From Ulva prolifera (taxonomy: Eukaryota > Chlorophyta > Ulvophyceae > Ulvales > Ulvaceae): 64,000 nt of DNA. The stretch lies in the NCBI GenBank assembly GCA_023078555.1, contig CM041198.1:11165874-11229873 (forward strand). The letters are read 5' to 3'. The notes under the pieces were generated by a model. It did no database searches and was not told where the DNA came from. It was given only the letters and a program-made list of their open reading frames with translations. Shown here piece by piece: positions 22,101 through 33,154 of the stretch. The position numbers and the translations under genes were made by a program. Position 1 is the first letter of the stretch. Every line of letters starts with the position of its first letter.

Positions 22101-24770
22101 TTCCCACCATGGCAGGTGGGATCATCCTTCCATCATCTCTTCGTCCGGAGGCTGCAGTGGCATGCAATGACAGTGTTTGGGCTGGCCTGACCATGCGATC
22201 TGTGTGCAGAACCGCAGGCGGCGATGGATGTCAAGGACATGTGGCCCTTTTGGCTCAATGTGACCAATGAAGTATGTGTACAGAACGACATGCTTTTGAA
22301 TGATGACATGGCGGTGCTGTCTGGACCTAACATGGGGGGTACTGTCCTGTCCGCCGTTGACGCTCGGCCTACACTTTGTACTACACTGCATGCATGTTCC
22401 CCCTGAACCAGAAAAGCATGTTTTTGCGCAGGAAAATCCACATTCTTGCGTGCTGTAACAGCGGTGGCACTTCTAGCGAATTGTGGCCTACCAATACCAG
22501 CAGCCAGAGGTGTCGTTCCTGAGTTTCAGAGCTTCATGTATCGCAATTTTCGAGGAGATTCTCCGGCTGAAGGCAGGTCAGGGTTTGCATTGGAGGCTCA
22601 TGAAATGGCCATTCTGCTCCGCCTTGGCCAGCCAGCAGGAGGTAGTTCTCGGTCGCCGCGTCATTTCGTTTGCATCGATGAGTTTGGTAAGGGTACAGAG
22701 GACCACCAGGCAACTGCGCTCTGTGCCGCCATTCTCCGGCACCTGGACCAGGTACTTTGCTGCGATGCATTTATGACACCTTCATCTGCTGTCCCTCAGG
22801 CCAAAACTGTTCAAGCCTCAAAACTTGCCTTTGAGCCAGGGTCGTGGTGGTCTTGCAACCCAAATTGATTTTTGAAGGGGAACTTTTCTGGAGTCTTTGC
22901 TACGCACCAACATGCGGTTCTCCAAGATCAATTGGGCCTTTTCACTCGAACACCCTGCATAGAGCCATCACTGAAGCGAACGCAGCAGCTGTGCATCACG
23001 ACACAGCCTGTTATTCTAGCAGATTCTGCAATACCCATGCCAGAGACGATGGCGCTTAGTGCCATGGACTTGCACATAGCGTGCTTCAAAGTGGCCCGCG
23101 GGGTAAATACGCAATCTCTCGCATTTCAAGTCGCGCACACACAGGTTCGTTGTTGTTTCCACCGCTCTCCCTGTTGTTGTGGCAGCATTCCATGTCCATA
23201 AGTTGGCTTGATATTTGTTGGCTGAAGCGTTGCCCCTGGCTCTTATGCATGCAAGACAGTTACACTTGTTTTGGGTTACAAAAGACCCTGGCAAACGACA
23301 CAAGCATTGCGTGCAGGGCTTAGCCATGCACATGATTGACCGATCTGTCGTGTGGAGAGACTTGTTGCGAGATTTACAAGCTCAAGATCCAGCGTTCAGA
23401 TACGATCCAGGATGCGGGAATGACAAGGTACATGATGTGGATGAGTCTGCATCACCCACAGGGCAGGTGTTCAATGCACACTCACCCAAGCCTGATGTTG
23501 ACCAGCCTCCAGACCTATCAGAAATTGGCAATTTCCTACCATTGAGCATCAGATGCGCGGACACGATTCATTTCACTCGAGGCCGTCCAGGGTATGCTTT
23601 ACCAAGTGAAAGTTGCACTTCAGATGTCCATGAAACTGTACTGGAGCACCTCAAGAATGACAGACGAAGCAGTGGGAACAATTACACTCGTGGTACTTTG
23701 TCCATCCTTCGAGCTTCAGAGCATGCCAGCATTTGTGAGTCTGAGAGCAAATCTGCTTCTGAAGTGTCAGCAGTCGGCAGGAACATACCACGCCGGTTCA
23801 TGTGGGGGCCAGGTATGAAAGTGAGCATAAATCACAGATCTCAAGTCGACGGTTGGAAAATTCTGTTGCATATCAAAGGTAGCCGGCAACCATCTGCACT
23901 GCCAGGTCAAATTCCTGCGGTTTTTGTACAGGAGAAGCGGCATCGGCACAGCTACAACACAGAATGTCCCATCAGGTGATCTCTGATATGAATGGACCCA
24001 TAGAATTGGCATTGGAACAGGATGCTATGGCTGTGGAAGCAACATTGAAGAATGTCCTGACTGATGGATGTGGCGTAGAAGATTCTGAAGTTCACTTTCT
24101 TCATGTGGCTCAAGGAGAAGCCCCGGGAATCCGATTTCTGGCCATGAGCTGTGTCTACATTCTGTTGGTGTGTGACAAATGGCACATGCTTTCGTGCATA
24201 TGCAGCTGAACTCAAGCAGTGTTTCAAAGCTGTTGTCTGTCTATTGACTGCAAGTTTTCACAGGTACTGCACCGCAGCAATGCTATCTGTTGGCCATGCT
24301 GACTTCACTGCCCCTGCTTTGCAGATCCAATGTCCGTCTGGACTGCAGTACTACGTGGGAGAATCAGACAATGTTCGGAAACGGCTTGCCAGGCACATTG
24401 CTGAAGCAAAAAGGCGGTTCCAGGGCCCTGTGCATGCAGCATTGGTGGCTGGGCTGGCGCGCGGAGAGAAGAGCTTGGCAAAGAAGGCCGAGGCGCTAAC
24501 CATACAAGCACTTATGCGGCAGGTGTGTGCCCGCCAGCGGGCCAAGTTGGCTTCATTTGCTGAAACTATCAGCTGTTTGATCGTCATGATGATACAACGA
24601 AACAGTCATCCAAGAAATCATGTATGCCCACTTTCCAATTATCAATTTGGTCAGTAAGTGTGCCCCTGAAGTTACGGAGGTCACACAAAAAGATTCACTA
24701 CAGTCGATCTGAACAGTGGAATGCAGTGATGCTGTGTGCACGTTCAGCATGGCCTTTGATGAAGGCATAA
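19189..24770 (+). CDS. MSH1: MSH1: MutS homologue fused to a GIY-YIG nuclease domain
   Basis: A multi-exon gene. Clear exons include: up to 19876; 20035-20276; from 20348; up to 20770; pieces across 20890-21790; up to 22115; 22210-22338; 22432-22751; 22878-23144; about 23215-23812; 23932-24167; 24325-24522; 24573-24770 (TAA). The ATPase domain has Walker A GPNMGGKST across the 22338/22432 junction, Walker B CIDEFGKGTE, and FATHQH. The C-terminal GIY-YIG domain reads CVYIL ... YYVGESDNVRKRLARH with the later Glu in KKAEALTIQAL. MutS plus GIY-YIG is the plant MSH1 architecture, which keeps organelle genomes stable. The N terminus and several middle junctions are unresolved, and no targeting peptide is proven. 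Confidence 0.87.
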
Positions 24771-25631
24771 GTAGCATGTGCCCTGCTCCTCAGCACATGC
24801 CCTCGCCCTCATCCGCGTACATGTCTCACACGCCGGCTCGCTTCTGACGTGCCCACCCCTTGTGTGTTGACATCGACGAATGTTGGCTTGCCTAATCTGC
24901 AGTAACAATGACCCTGACCCCTAGATATTGTTACCAATATTTGAATCTGAATCCCTCGATCCATGCCTGCATCTGCTTTGCTACTCCACCGTGAACCGTG
25001 TACCTAGGAAGAGTGATCAAAACCACTGAGTGTAAAAGGCCTGTTGCAATTGGAACAGAAGCCAATACTGACCAGTGACCGTCGTCCACACTGGCATGAT
25101 CTTGCATGTGATTGCAAGTGTGATAATTGAGTATGTTCAGCTGACTTACAGGGATGCCCTTTGGTCAGCGTGAGTGACGCAAGAAACCGCAGCTTCGGTA
25201 CCGCCGAAGCTTTGCCCCGCACGTCATGTTGAGTAGTAGCGTGGCGACAGGCTGATACATGACACCTACGCTGTCGTAGGGTCTCCGCGCGCATGGCGCG
25301 CATGTGTGGCCGAGCATGAAGATGCGATCATGACGTCGCGTTGTGCGTCTGGGTGATCACGTCGTCCTACAAAGTCAGCGAGGCTTGGTCAATCAACAAC
25401 CGCTCGGACGCTTGAGAAGTCGGGTGATTTTTATCTTAACGAATGTAGCATGCGCATAGGTGCTCATGCTGGTCACCTTGTGTACCTGTGTGCTGATACA
25501 GTCCAGCTTGGCCCCTGAACTTGTACACCGCCACGGCGGGGGTATACAGTGTATACCATGTGATGCTAGCAGTATTGAAACATTCAAATATTGTGTTGGT
25601 AAGTTTGTGGTTGATCACCCTCAAACGAGGT
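24771..25631. other. Intergenic, nothing recognised
   Basis: These 861 bases lie between MSH1 and the Sec14-like gene, transcribed in the same direction. No conserved protein or RNA is visible on either strand. The right part should hold the Sec14 promoter. Confidence 0.5.
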
Positions 25632-27065
25632 ATGAGTGCAGCGCTGCAGACTGAACAGGACGTCTTCTGGGCAGAATATCTTACACAACGTGAAGTATGT
25701 CCTCTCGGTCAGACTGGGTCGATACATCAGACTAACTCGTCGCTTCACTCCGAGTTGCCTTTCGACGACGTCGTGTGGCTATGTGCTCCATGGTTTCGCC
25801 CACGGACAGCCACCAGTGGTTCTGGCGAAGTAACACAGAGGAAACTCGTAGATCCATACTTCACAGGCTTGATCTTTCCAGGTGGCGATCGTGGCACAAT
25901 TCCGGGAATTGTTAAGCTCTAGGCAGCTTATGCGACCTGGGCACGACAGGCAAACCGACCTATGCCGGTATTTGAAGGCTAGACAATGGGATGTTGCAAA
26001 AGCTTTGACGTTGTGGGAAGGTCGTGTGTCGTGGGAGGCAAGTCCTCAGGCTGCTCCGCCTGAAGTGCCTTTCACAGATGAGGAATTGCAGGCTGTCCAG
26101 CGCTTTTACCCGCATTTTTGGCATAAGACTGACAAGTTCGGTCGACCTGTATGGTGAGTTTATCTGGTTATGCTGAATTGTATCAGGTCTGTACTTTCAC
26201 ATCCGTTTGTGCTGCTGCACGATATTGCCCAGTGCTTTGAGGTGTGTAGGGTTTGTGTTTGCTATGTGTCTCTGACAGGTAAGGTGCGCCTTTCATGATC
26301 ACCGTCGAATCCTGAACAAACTGCATCTCCAACTGTTTTGTAAAGCAAAATGCAATTGCTCCAAGACGTCGTGAACACTGATGATTCAATTGCGGCGTCG
26401 CAGGTATGAACTCCTTGGCTCGTTGCAGCTGGGAGAGCTGCTGAAGCGTGTCAGCATGGAGCGGCTACTCAGACTCCACGTTTTGGAGATGCAGAAGTCA
26501 GTAAGTCGGGTGTATCCGGCATGCTCGCAGCAGGCAGGAAGGGAAGTTTTCACATGCACAACAATTATATGCCTTAAAGGCATCAAGCTCAGTAATTTCA
26601 CAAAAGACGTCAGAAATTTTGTGCACAATGTATCGATGATTGATCAGGTGGGTTTCAAATCAGCTCATTCCTTCTGTTATTGAAACGGACCTGATGCTGC
26701 GTGTATATGTTTGGGGCCGCTCCCAAACTGCAAACTTTGCGCAGAATTACCATCCGGAACGACTAGGGCAGCTCTTGGTGGTCAATGCGCCAATGATGTT
26801 CAAGGGGCTGTGGAGTGTCATCAGTCCATGGCTTGAAGCCCGAACAAAACGCAAGATTCAAGTCCTGTCCACTGCCGGTACACCTTCGAGTCTCCGGGCC
26901 TTGATTCCGTTTGACAATCTAATCCGTCAACTTGGTGGTTCTAGCGAGTGGCACCCATACCAGACAGAGGGACCTTGGTCAGATGCACAGGGAAAGCGAG
27001 GGTTGGAGAAGATCTGCAGCTCGACAAGTACAGCTACAGCTGTCAACGGTGACTCTGTTTCATGA
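25632..27065 (+). CDS. Sec14-like (CRAL-TRIO) lipid-transfer protein
   Basis: Five exons, 25632-25694, 25882-26153, 26404-26500, 26531-26647 and 26745-27065, join in phase to about 289 residues. The start is the ATG of MSAALQTEQDVFW. The CRAL-TRIO N-terminal helix region reads LCRYLKARQWDVAKALTLW, then FYPHFWHKTDKFGRPVWYE. The lipid-binding domain shows TCTTIICLKGIKLSNF, NYHPERLGQLLVVNAPMMF and WSVISPWLEARTKRKIQVLS, ending with LIRQLGGSSEWHPY. These follow Sec14p closely in order. Sec14 proteins exchange phosphatidylinositol and phosphatidylcholine at Golgi membranes. The exon 4 acceptor could be 26531 or 26534. The gene ends 56 bp from the convergent Dus gene. Confidence 0.9.
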
Positions 27066-27121
27066 TACCCAGACTTTTTGTTGCACAGTGACCGCGATTG
27101 TCTATGTACGACGTGGGCATG

Positions 27122-28960
27122 TTACACCAAAACCTCTTTGTTTGGAACCTGTTTCTCCTTTGCAAGAGTCATATGGTTTACTAGGACAGAATTTGACAAC
27201 CCACCATCCTGATGATGAAGTCGCACTGCGTCGCAAATGTCCCGAACAAATTGCATGTATTCTTCCCTGGGCGGAGTCTGTCTCCTGAAATATTTCAGGT
27301 ATGGCTGATATGCATCATTCCATGAAAATAAGTAAGCAAGCAATTGCTTCATCCGAGGGGCTGGACTACTATGCACCTGCAAGTATTTCATATGTCAGGA
27401 TGACATTGTATGCAACAGGTTACCGCACAGCACTGACCTTCGACTGAGTATGAATGCCTGATGTGCGACTGCGCTTCAACTCCTTGCATTGGATAGGTGA
27501 TACTCATGAGCAACACAGTCTGTCTGATCAAGACTGAGCTTATGAGGCAAATCTATGATCGTATCGCACGCTGGAAGTCTGCAGCGTGTGCTGCGCAAAA
27601 ACATTCAGAAATTGGCATATACTTTCTGCTTCATCATGCAGGATCTTGGCGCCTTGTGTATTTTGGGAATCGCTGTTCCCAGCACAGAATCTCTGTCGAA
27701 TCCTATGAAAAATCAATGGATCCTGGATAGCACCTGGACAAGATAGACATTCCCGCATGAGCCAGCGGAACTCGATCTGGAACTGCATTGTTCTCTACGG
27801 CACTGTGCTGCAGTCATACCTCTTCCAATCATAATGCCATCACAATTCGAGGAGTTCAACAGTCGTATTGCGGCTTCTGCGCTGTTAACATCACCGTTTC
27901 CGATCTGCATGCACATGAGAATTGTCAGCCATGAAAATTAGACCGGGTTTCACAACCAAAACCTGGGATACAGACCACGGGAATAGATAATGTTTGCTTA
28001 GCTTGTGTAATCAGGCTCCAATCCGCCTGCCCAGAATACGCCTGGCTTCTTGTGCGTGGGTGGATTGTTACAAAGCTTGCCCCTGCTGCCTCAATCCCTA
28101 AAGCATTCTCAAGGAACAGGCTGGAGTCGCGGAAGCCTGCCCTCATCTTGACGCTGACGGGAACCCGCCCTTCTGTCAGCCCGACAATGTGCTTCACGAG
28201 TTCGTGCAGGAAGTGTGGGTCCTTCAAAAGACTGCAAATATGGCTGGCATGACTGGGCTGCAACAAGCTATCCACAGTGATTAGAATGAGGCGTCGCGCC
28301 ATGGCTACTGTGCCTTACTGCTGCTTACATGGAGGATTCACTTCCATTGATGGCATGGCATGACGGTCGGCATAGCCCAAGCTCAATATTATGTTACACA
28401 GTGGGAAGAATGGGATGCAATCAAGGGGGGGGCGCGGCTTTGAATTTGTAGGGGCACACCTGGATCCTGCCCCCTTGCCAGTGACCTGCAACTGGAAGAC
28501 CGTTTTGCCATCATATGGTGGCCCGTCCATCGTGACAGCTTTGATTATGTACGTGACATCAGAAAATCACCTTGGAAGCTGGACAGCCACAGTTCAAGTC
28601 AATTCTTGGGGCTCCGCGTTGTATCAGCTTGGGAACAAGTTCGTCCATAATCGGCAGATAGGAGCCCATGACTTGAGCGCCCAAAGGCACATCTGTCAGT
28701 TCCCATCCGCTGTATGTAGCGGCTAAGCCTTTCGCAACCAACTTTGGGTGGTCTTGCAAGTGAGGTACTCGTATGAATTCGGTGCAGCACTCATCTGCAC
28801 CCCCCAACGTTTCCATGAAGGCCATCCTGAATGGTCTATCGGCAAGATTTTCCATCGGAGCCAAGAACAGCGCTGGACATCGCCCATGTTCGTGATGAGC
28901 GCTGCCCTTGAGCAGCCTCGCATAATCAACGCTTGGCAGTGCTCCGCTGCAGATTAACAT
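27122..28960 (-). CDS. tRNA-dihydrouridine synthase (Dus family)
   Basis: Exons on the minus strand: 28571-28960, 28460-28485 (a 26-base microexon), 27976-28231, 27820-27904, from 27733, and a last one from about 27376 to the stop at 27122. The donor of the fifth exon is not settled. The ATG at 28960 begins MLICSGALPSVDYA. Motifs are LAPMENLADRPFRMAF, RIDLNCGCPASKVTGKGAGS with the catalytic Cys, VSVKMRAGF, TIHPRTRSQAYSG, IGNGDVNSAEAA and GIMIGRGAIQDP for FMN phosphate binding. The helical tail reads RMKQLLAYLFSW. Dus enzymes reduce uridines in the tRNA D-loop or variable loop using FMN and NADPH. It resembles bacterial DusB/DusC-like types, and the target position is unknown. Confidence 0.88.
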
Positions 28961-29599
28961 TTGTCAGTATCATGCGTAATGAATTCACGATCACGTCAGC
29001 TCTTGCATTAAGTTCCATAGTGGTCACGTTTACGCACAATACTCGATGTGTACCTTTCGTCCACGCGGATGCGACGCGAGCGTTGGCGTGCAGCTACACG
29101 AACGCAACGACTGCGGTAAATCGCTGCAGTCAGTTTGTAATTATTCGGAGGTGAAATGTGTATTGGCAGTAAATCCCAACCGCGACCGCTGTGCACAATC
29201 GGGGGGAACATAGAAGTCCACGTCTACCTGCTTCACCGAGATCGCAACTGAGGTTATTCAATTGGCGAAGAATCGGCGTATGTACGCGCTTGCAGATGAG
29301 TAGAAACGCATGCGCTCGCATGATATACTCAAATCTGCAGGGGCGAGAGGTGTCACAGATGCGCGACAGACAAGGGTGGTAGCAGCTGGGACGTTGCTGC
29401 ACGTGATAAATCGTTTCGTAATGCTCTTGGTAACCAACGTAAGCGTCGATGACGTAGCGGGCGCATGTCACCGAGGCGATATATATCATAAGTATAATAT
29501 TCAGCATCCTGTATCATAAGTATAATATTCAGCATCATGTACCATAAGCATAATATTCAGCATCACGTATGTAGTTACAAAGGACAGAGGCCGGGCAGC
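28961..29599. other. Intergenic upstream of the Dus gene
   Basis: No gene is recognised. The interval holds the Dus promoter side and a small tandem repeat at 29487-29570. Confidence 0.5.
29487..29570. repeat. Three tandem copies of a 28-bp AT-rich unit
   Basis: Units start CATAAGTATAATATTCAGCA at 29487 and 29515, and CATAAGCATAATATTCAGCA at 29543. Only a few bases differ between units. Confidence 0.9.
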
Positions 29600-31720
29600 G
29601 AGCCGTTGCTAGGAATTCACACGCAAATCCACTCACGCAGTCATGGCACTAGGCCGGGCACGAGCACGTACCACAGCCCTGCCGGTGATGTCAGCCACAG
29701 ATTGAAGCCCCGCACGGAGCACAAGAGCATTCCCCTTGCACAATGCCACACTCAACCGGCGCAGAGCATTCGTCACAAACAAAGCACGGTTAACCTTACC
29801 ACACCGAGACGCAACCTCCGCCAGCCAATTCAAGTGATTCATGGCAGGCTGTCCCAAGCGACCATAAATCTCATGCGATAGCGGCACAAAACTGTATGCA
29901 CCAGGGTCGTAAAAACGATAAGCAGTGCGTGTCTGCACGTCCCGTGTCTCTGCAGCACCCCGTCCTCCCCGGCCGCTCGGCCGCAGTAGGTATCAGCACA
30001 GGGGTTCACAACCGACACAACCCCTATGCACAAAGCGTCACCCGGCGGCATAAACATGATGTCCCCGAGTTTCTCCTAGGCCACCGCCCTGAACACCCGC
30101 TCCAGCGCCGTCGCGTGCGCGGCAGCGGCCTGCTCTCCAGGCACCGCCGGATCCTGGCCACCTGGCGCCGCTGCCGCCGCCAGGACCGCAGCCTGCGCTG
30201 CGTCTGGCGCGTGGCGCCCCATCTGGGCGCTGTGTCCAGCATCGGCGTCGGCGGCCGGAGCAGTCGTAGGTGCCGGCGCCGCGTCCGCACGCGCGGCCGG
30301 CGGCGGCGGCGGGGCTGCAGGCATCGGCTCCGCGGGCAAGGTCGCCCCACGCGAAGGGCCCGCGATCTGGGAGGCGGGCTGGGGCGGAGCCGGGGGCGGA
30401 CACGGCGGGCCAGCATGGATCTGCCTCGGAGGGGCCGCGAGCCGCGCGCGGAAGAACGGCGCTGTGCGCGGGATGCCATACATGCGTGGAACCCGATCTC
30501 GCGCCATTGTTTTTCAACGATATTGTGGCGCGAAGTCCAGGTCCCCGCATTGTGTGTGCAATTCATCGCGTCGTCGAGATCATGCAGCTGTATGAATGTG
30601 CCACATTCGCAGCGCGAGCCGACCGCATTGGGAGGGGCTGAAGACATGCCCAAAAGATACCTGATGCACAGCATGAACTCAATGTCAGTCATGCGCAGCG
30701 CCTGGGAGAGCGGCAGGGTGCTCAACCAAAGGGTGGCCCCGCACGGCAAGCACAGCTGCGAAGCCGTGCCGAGTTGTATGCACCCTCGACCGTGGTGACA
30801 TCATGGCTGGCAAGCAGAGCCGCCCGGCGGCGTAGGGCAACCACCTTGGTGATACGCTGCTGCATAGCAGGTAACACCTTGGCGATGGTGTCGCCGCTCG
30901 CCGGCCCGGGCAGCTCCGAATGGAGCTGCTGAGTGACGTTGAGGGCCTGCCAGGTTTCCTGCAAGTGTTGCCCGTGCGGCCCCCCGAACGGCTGCATGCG
31001 CTCGGGACCTCCTGCGAATGCCTTTTGGCTCACCGCAGCTGCAGCGAGGTACGCTCCGTCCGCGACCTCCAGCGGCGTGAACATAACGCCCAGGCCACCG
31101 AGGCGCGCTGGAAGGACGGCTTGTGCGGCCGCACGAAGATCGTCCCGCGGGACGCGCATCATTTCATTCACCGCAGCCAGGACAGATACCTCCGTCCGGC
31201 GCGTGTGATCGGAAATGTGCGCCCACGGCACCGCCCTGGCGTAGTGAAGCATACGGCGATGGCAGGACATCGTGAGCAGCAAGAACTGGTCTTGCGCTCT
31301 CAGGGGCAGGCTCATCATCTTCTCGATGGTGGCGCACACCTTGTCGGCCGTCGCTTGCGCGTGCGCCGACTCGAACGCCGGGGTGTTGATGGGCGTGCCG
31401 GTGATGTCGGTGCCCTCCGTGGCATGCGTAATGCCGAGCGCGGCCGCGACGGCTCCCGCATGCTGGGGGTCGTGCGAGTAGGCCGTGCACTTGTGCAGCT
31501 GGGGCTCCAGCCCGAGGGGCTCTGCTGCCGAGACTAGCGCACGGAATGCGGCGGCGGCGTCCACGCGCTGCCCAGCGATGGTGCAGACGTCATGATACGC
31601 CATGAGGGCGGCCATGACCTCCCTCTCGGGTGACTGGTGCTGGGCCTGCACTGCCTGGAGGGGGACCTGGAGGGCCAGGGCGAAGAGCAGCGCTGCGATG
31701 CGTGCATGCCTGCGATCTTG
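29600..31720 (-). mobile_element. LINE-like retroelement, copy 2 (5'-truncated)
   Basis: On the minus strand a 404-codon frame (30722-31936) carries [18 protein letters not shown] (the RT box, with the second Asp changed to Val), PWAHISDHTRR and RLGGLGVMFTPLE. A second frame (30024-30749) has ALRMTDIEFMLCIRYLLGM, CECGTFIQLHDLDDAMNC and the GC-rich region. A third (29633-29938) ends the protein with PLSHEIYGRLGQPAMNHL. The match to copy 1 stops just upstream of LLFALALQ near 31700, so the early RT blocks are absent. 5' truncation is usual for non-LTR elements copied by target-primed reverse transcription. Confidence 0.8.
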
Positions 31721-31936
31721 GCCAGCGCGGGCTGCAAAACAAAGTTCCTTTCGCCAGAAGCTCCTCTCTGCGAGCTGCCTTACAGGCGAGCAGCAATGCA
31801 AGCTCTGATGCAATGTTTTCGCGTGGTGTGGGCGTGCTTGCTTGCCAGGACTGTAGCGACTTCGGATGTTGCCAGTAAACCACTGCGGAGACCTGCTCGG
31901 CTGCGAAATAATCAACGCAAAGCAACCAGCAAGCAT
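30722..31936 (-). pseudogene. LINE-like RT and C-terminal region, copy 2
   Basis: This is the longest intact stretch of the LINE family here, 404 codons. Codons upstream of about 31700 have no counterpart in copy 1 and are probably host flank read through. The RT active box reads YHDV instead of YHDD, so catalysis would be lost. Downstream homology to copy 1 is continuous through SQKAFAGGPERM and TVEGAYNSARLRSC. Confidence 0.75.
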
Positions 31937-33154
31937 TCCAAATCAAAATATTGAACGTCATAGCGCTGCGGCGAGTGACCGATGCTTTTCGAAGTGGCAT
32001 GCTGAAATGGTGAACACGCTGATATCCCTGTGCCTATCCCTGTGCCCGTGGCATGGGTGCTGAACCATGCGATTGTCACGACCGCTGTGAACCTGCGGCT
32101 GGCACGACCACGATGTCAAGAGTGAGCAGCCTGTGCTCCTTGTTCAGCACAGTCTCGCCGCTGCGGGTATAAAGGAACACTTCGAGCGTCAAGTTCAAAC
32201 GATGCATATGTGCCCGTACGCCGCCGGATACGATGCCGCAGCCTGGCGAATTTCTGACGCAAACACGAGCATTGATGAAGCGAGAACAGGCGTGAACCAG
32301 ACATATTGTGGGAAAGCCATGTTCTGGGATCAGCCATGTTCTGGGATCTAACGTCCCGATCACAAGGGCAAAAAGCGACGGCTAAACTTTCGCTGTCACG
32401 AAGAGTGTATGCCGCCTACTCAGGTACACTGGATACGCATGCCATCCTCATCAGTTGACAGTGATTCCTCCGCATCCCTGCCGGGTCAGGGCTTATATTT
32501 CGATTCGTGGTATCCAGTTCGCTGTCTCATGGATACAAGGGTAGTTCATCCATGCATGCTGATACGGTCCGTCGACACGATACAGTTTGACATGTTACTA
32601 GAGCAACATCCATCGCGATGGATGTTGCTGTAGTAACATGTCAAACTGTACCAGCATCCCATCATAGACGAATCTGCGGCAACACCGTCGGACAGCACAG
32701 CTTTCCCATATCTGCCAGCGAGAGAAATTCCACGTTCATCTGGGCGCCGGGAGTCTACGTTCGCATGGAGTAGAGTCTCCCTGTCCAGGTGTGTAGACCG
32801 TGGCCATTCTTTGCGAATCGTTTAGAGTTGCTCTGTTTCTCCGCGAGAATGGCGCATGATATGGCAGCTGAGTAGAGCTCCGCAGCGATCGCAATGCAAG
32901 TGCTGCGGTTGGGTTCCAGTTCAACTGCTGAAGGGATGATGTTTCTGCAAATGCTCCTTGAACATTAAAAATTCCCATCTAGTATCGTTGACCTGTTCGA
33001 CCATTTAGCTCTTCAGTAAGTGTGGTCTTCCCTGGTGACACCAGCATCCCACAATCGATCATCCGACTCGCACGGCGCTCCAAGGTGTCGTCCACCGCCG
33101 CTGCCAACGCATTAATTTTACAGAAGACGTTATCCAAGCTGCTGAACACTCAGG
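31721..33154. other. Intergenic with a strong hairpin
   Basis: No gene is recognised between LINE copy 2 and the SulP gene. A 70-bp palindrome lies at 32581-32650. The right end should include the SulP promoter and 5' UTR. Confidence 0.5.
32581..32650. repeat. 70-bp near-perfect palindrome
   Basis: Two 35-base arms meet at 32615/32616 with no loop spacer. The left arm starts TACAGTTTGACATGTTACTA, and the right arm is its reverse complement except for one base pair in the middle of the arm. It could fold into a long hairpin in DNA or RNA. No mobile-element signature flanks it. Confidence 0.92.

Noticed and set aside
29487..29570. CRISPR-like array
   Set aside because: The three 28-bp units are contiguous with no spacers, and the context is eukaryotic.
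30270..30798. Arg-rich plus-strand frame of 300 codons near 29896-30798
   Set aside because: It is antisense to the GC-rich part of LINE copy 2. The minus-strand frames carry the conserved motifs.
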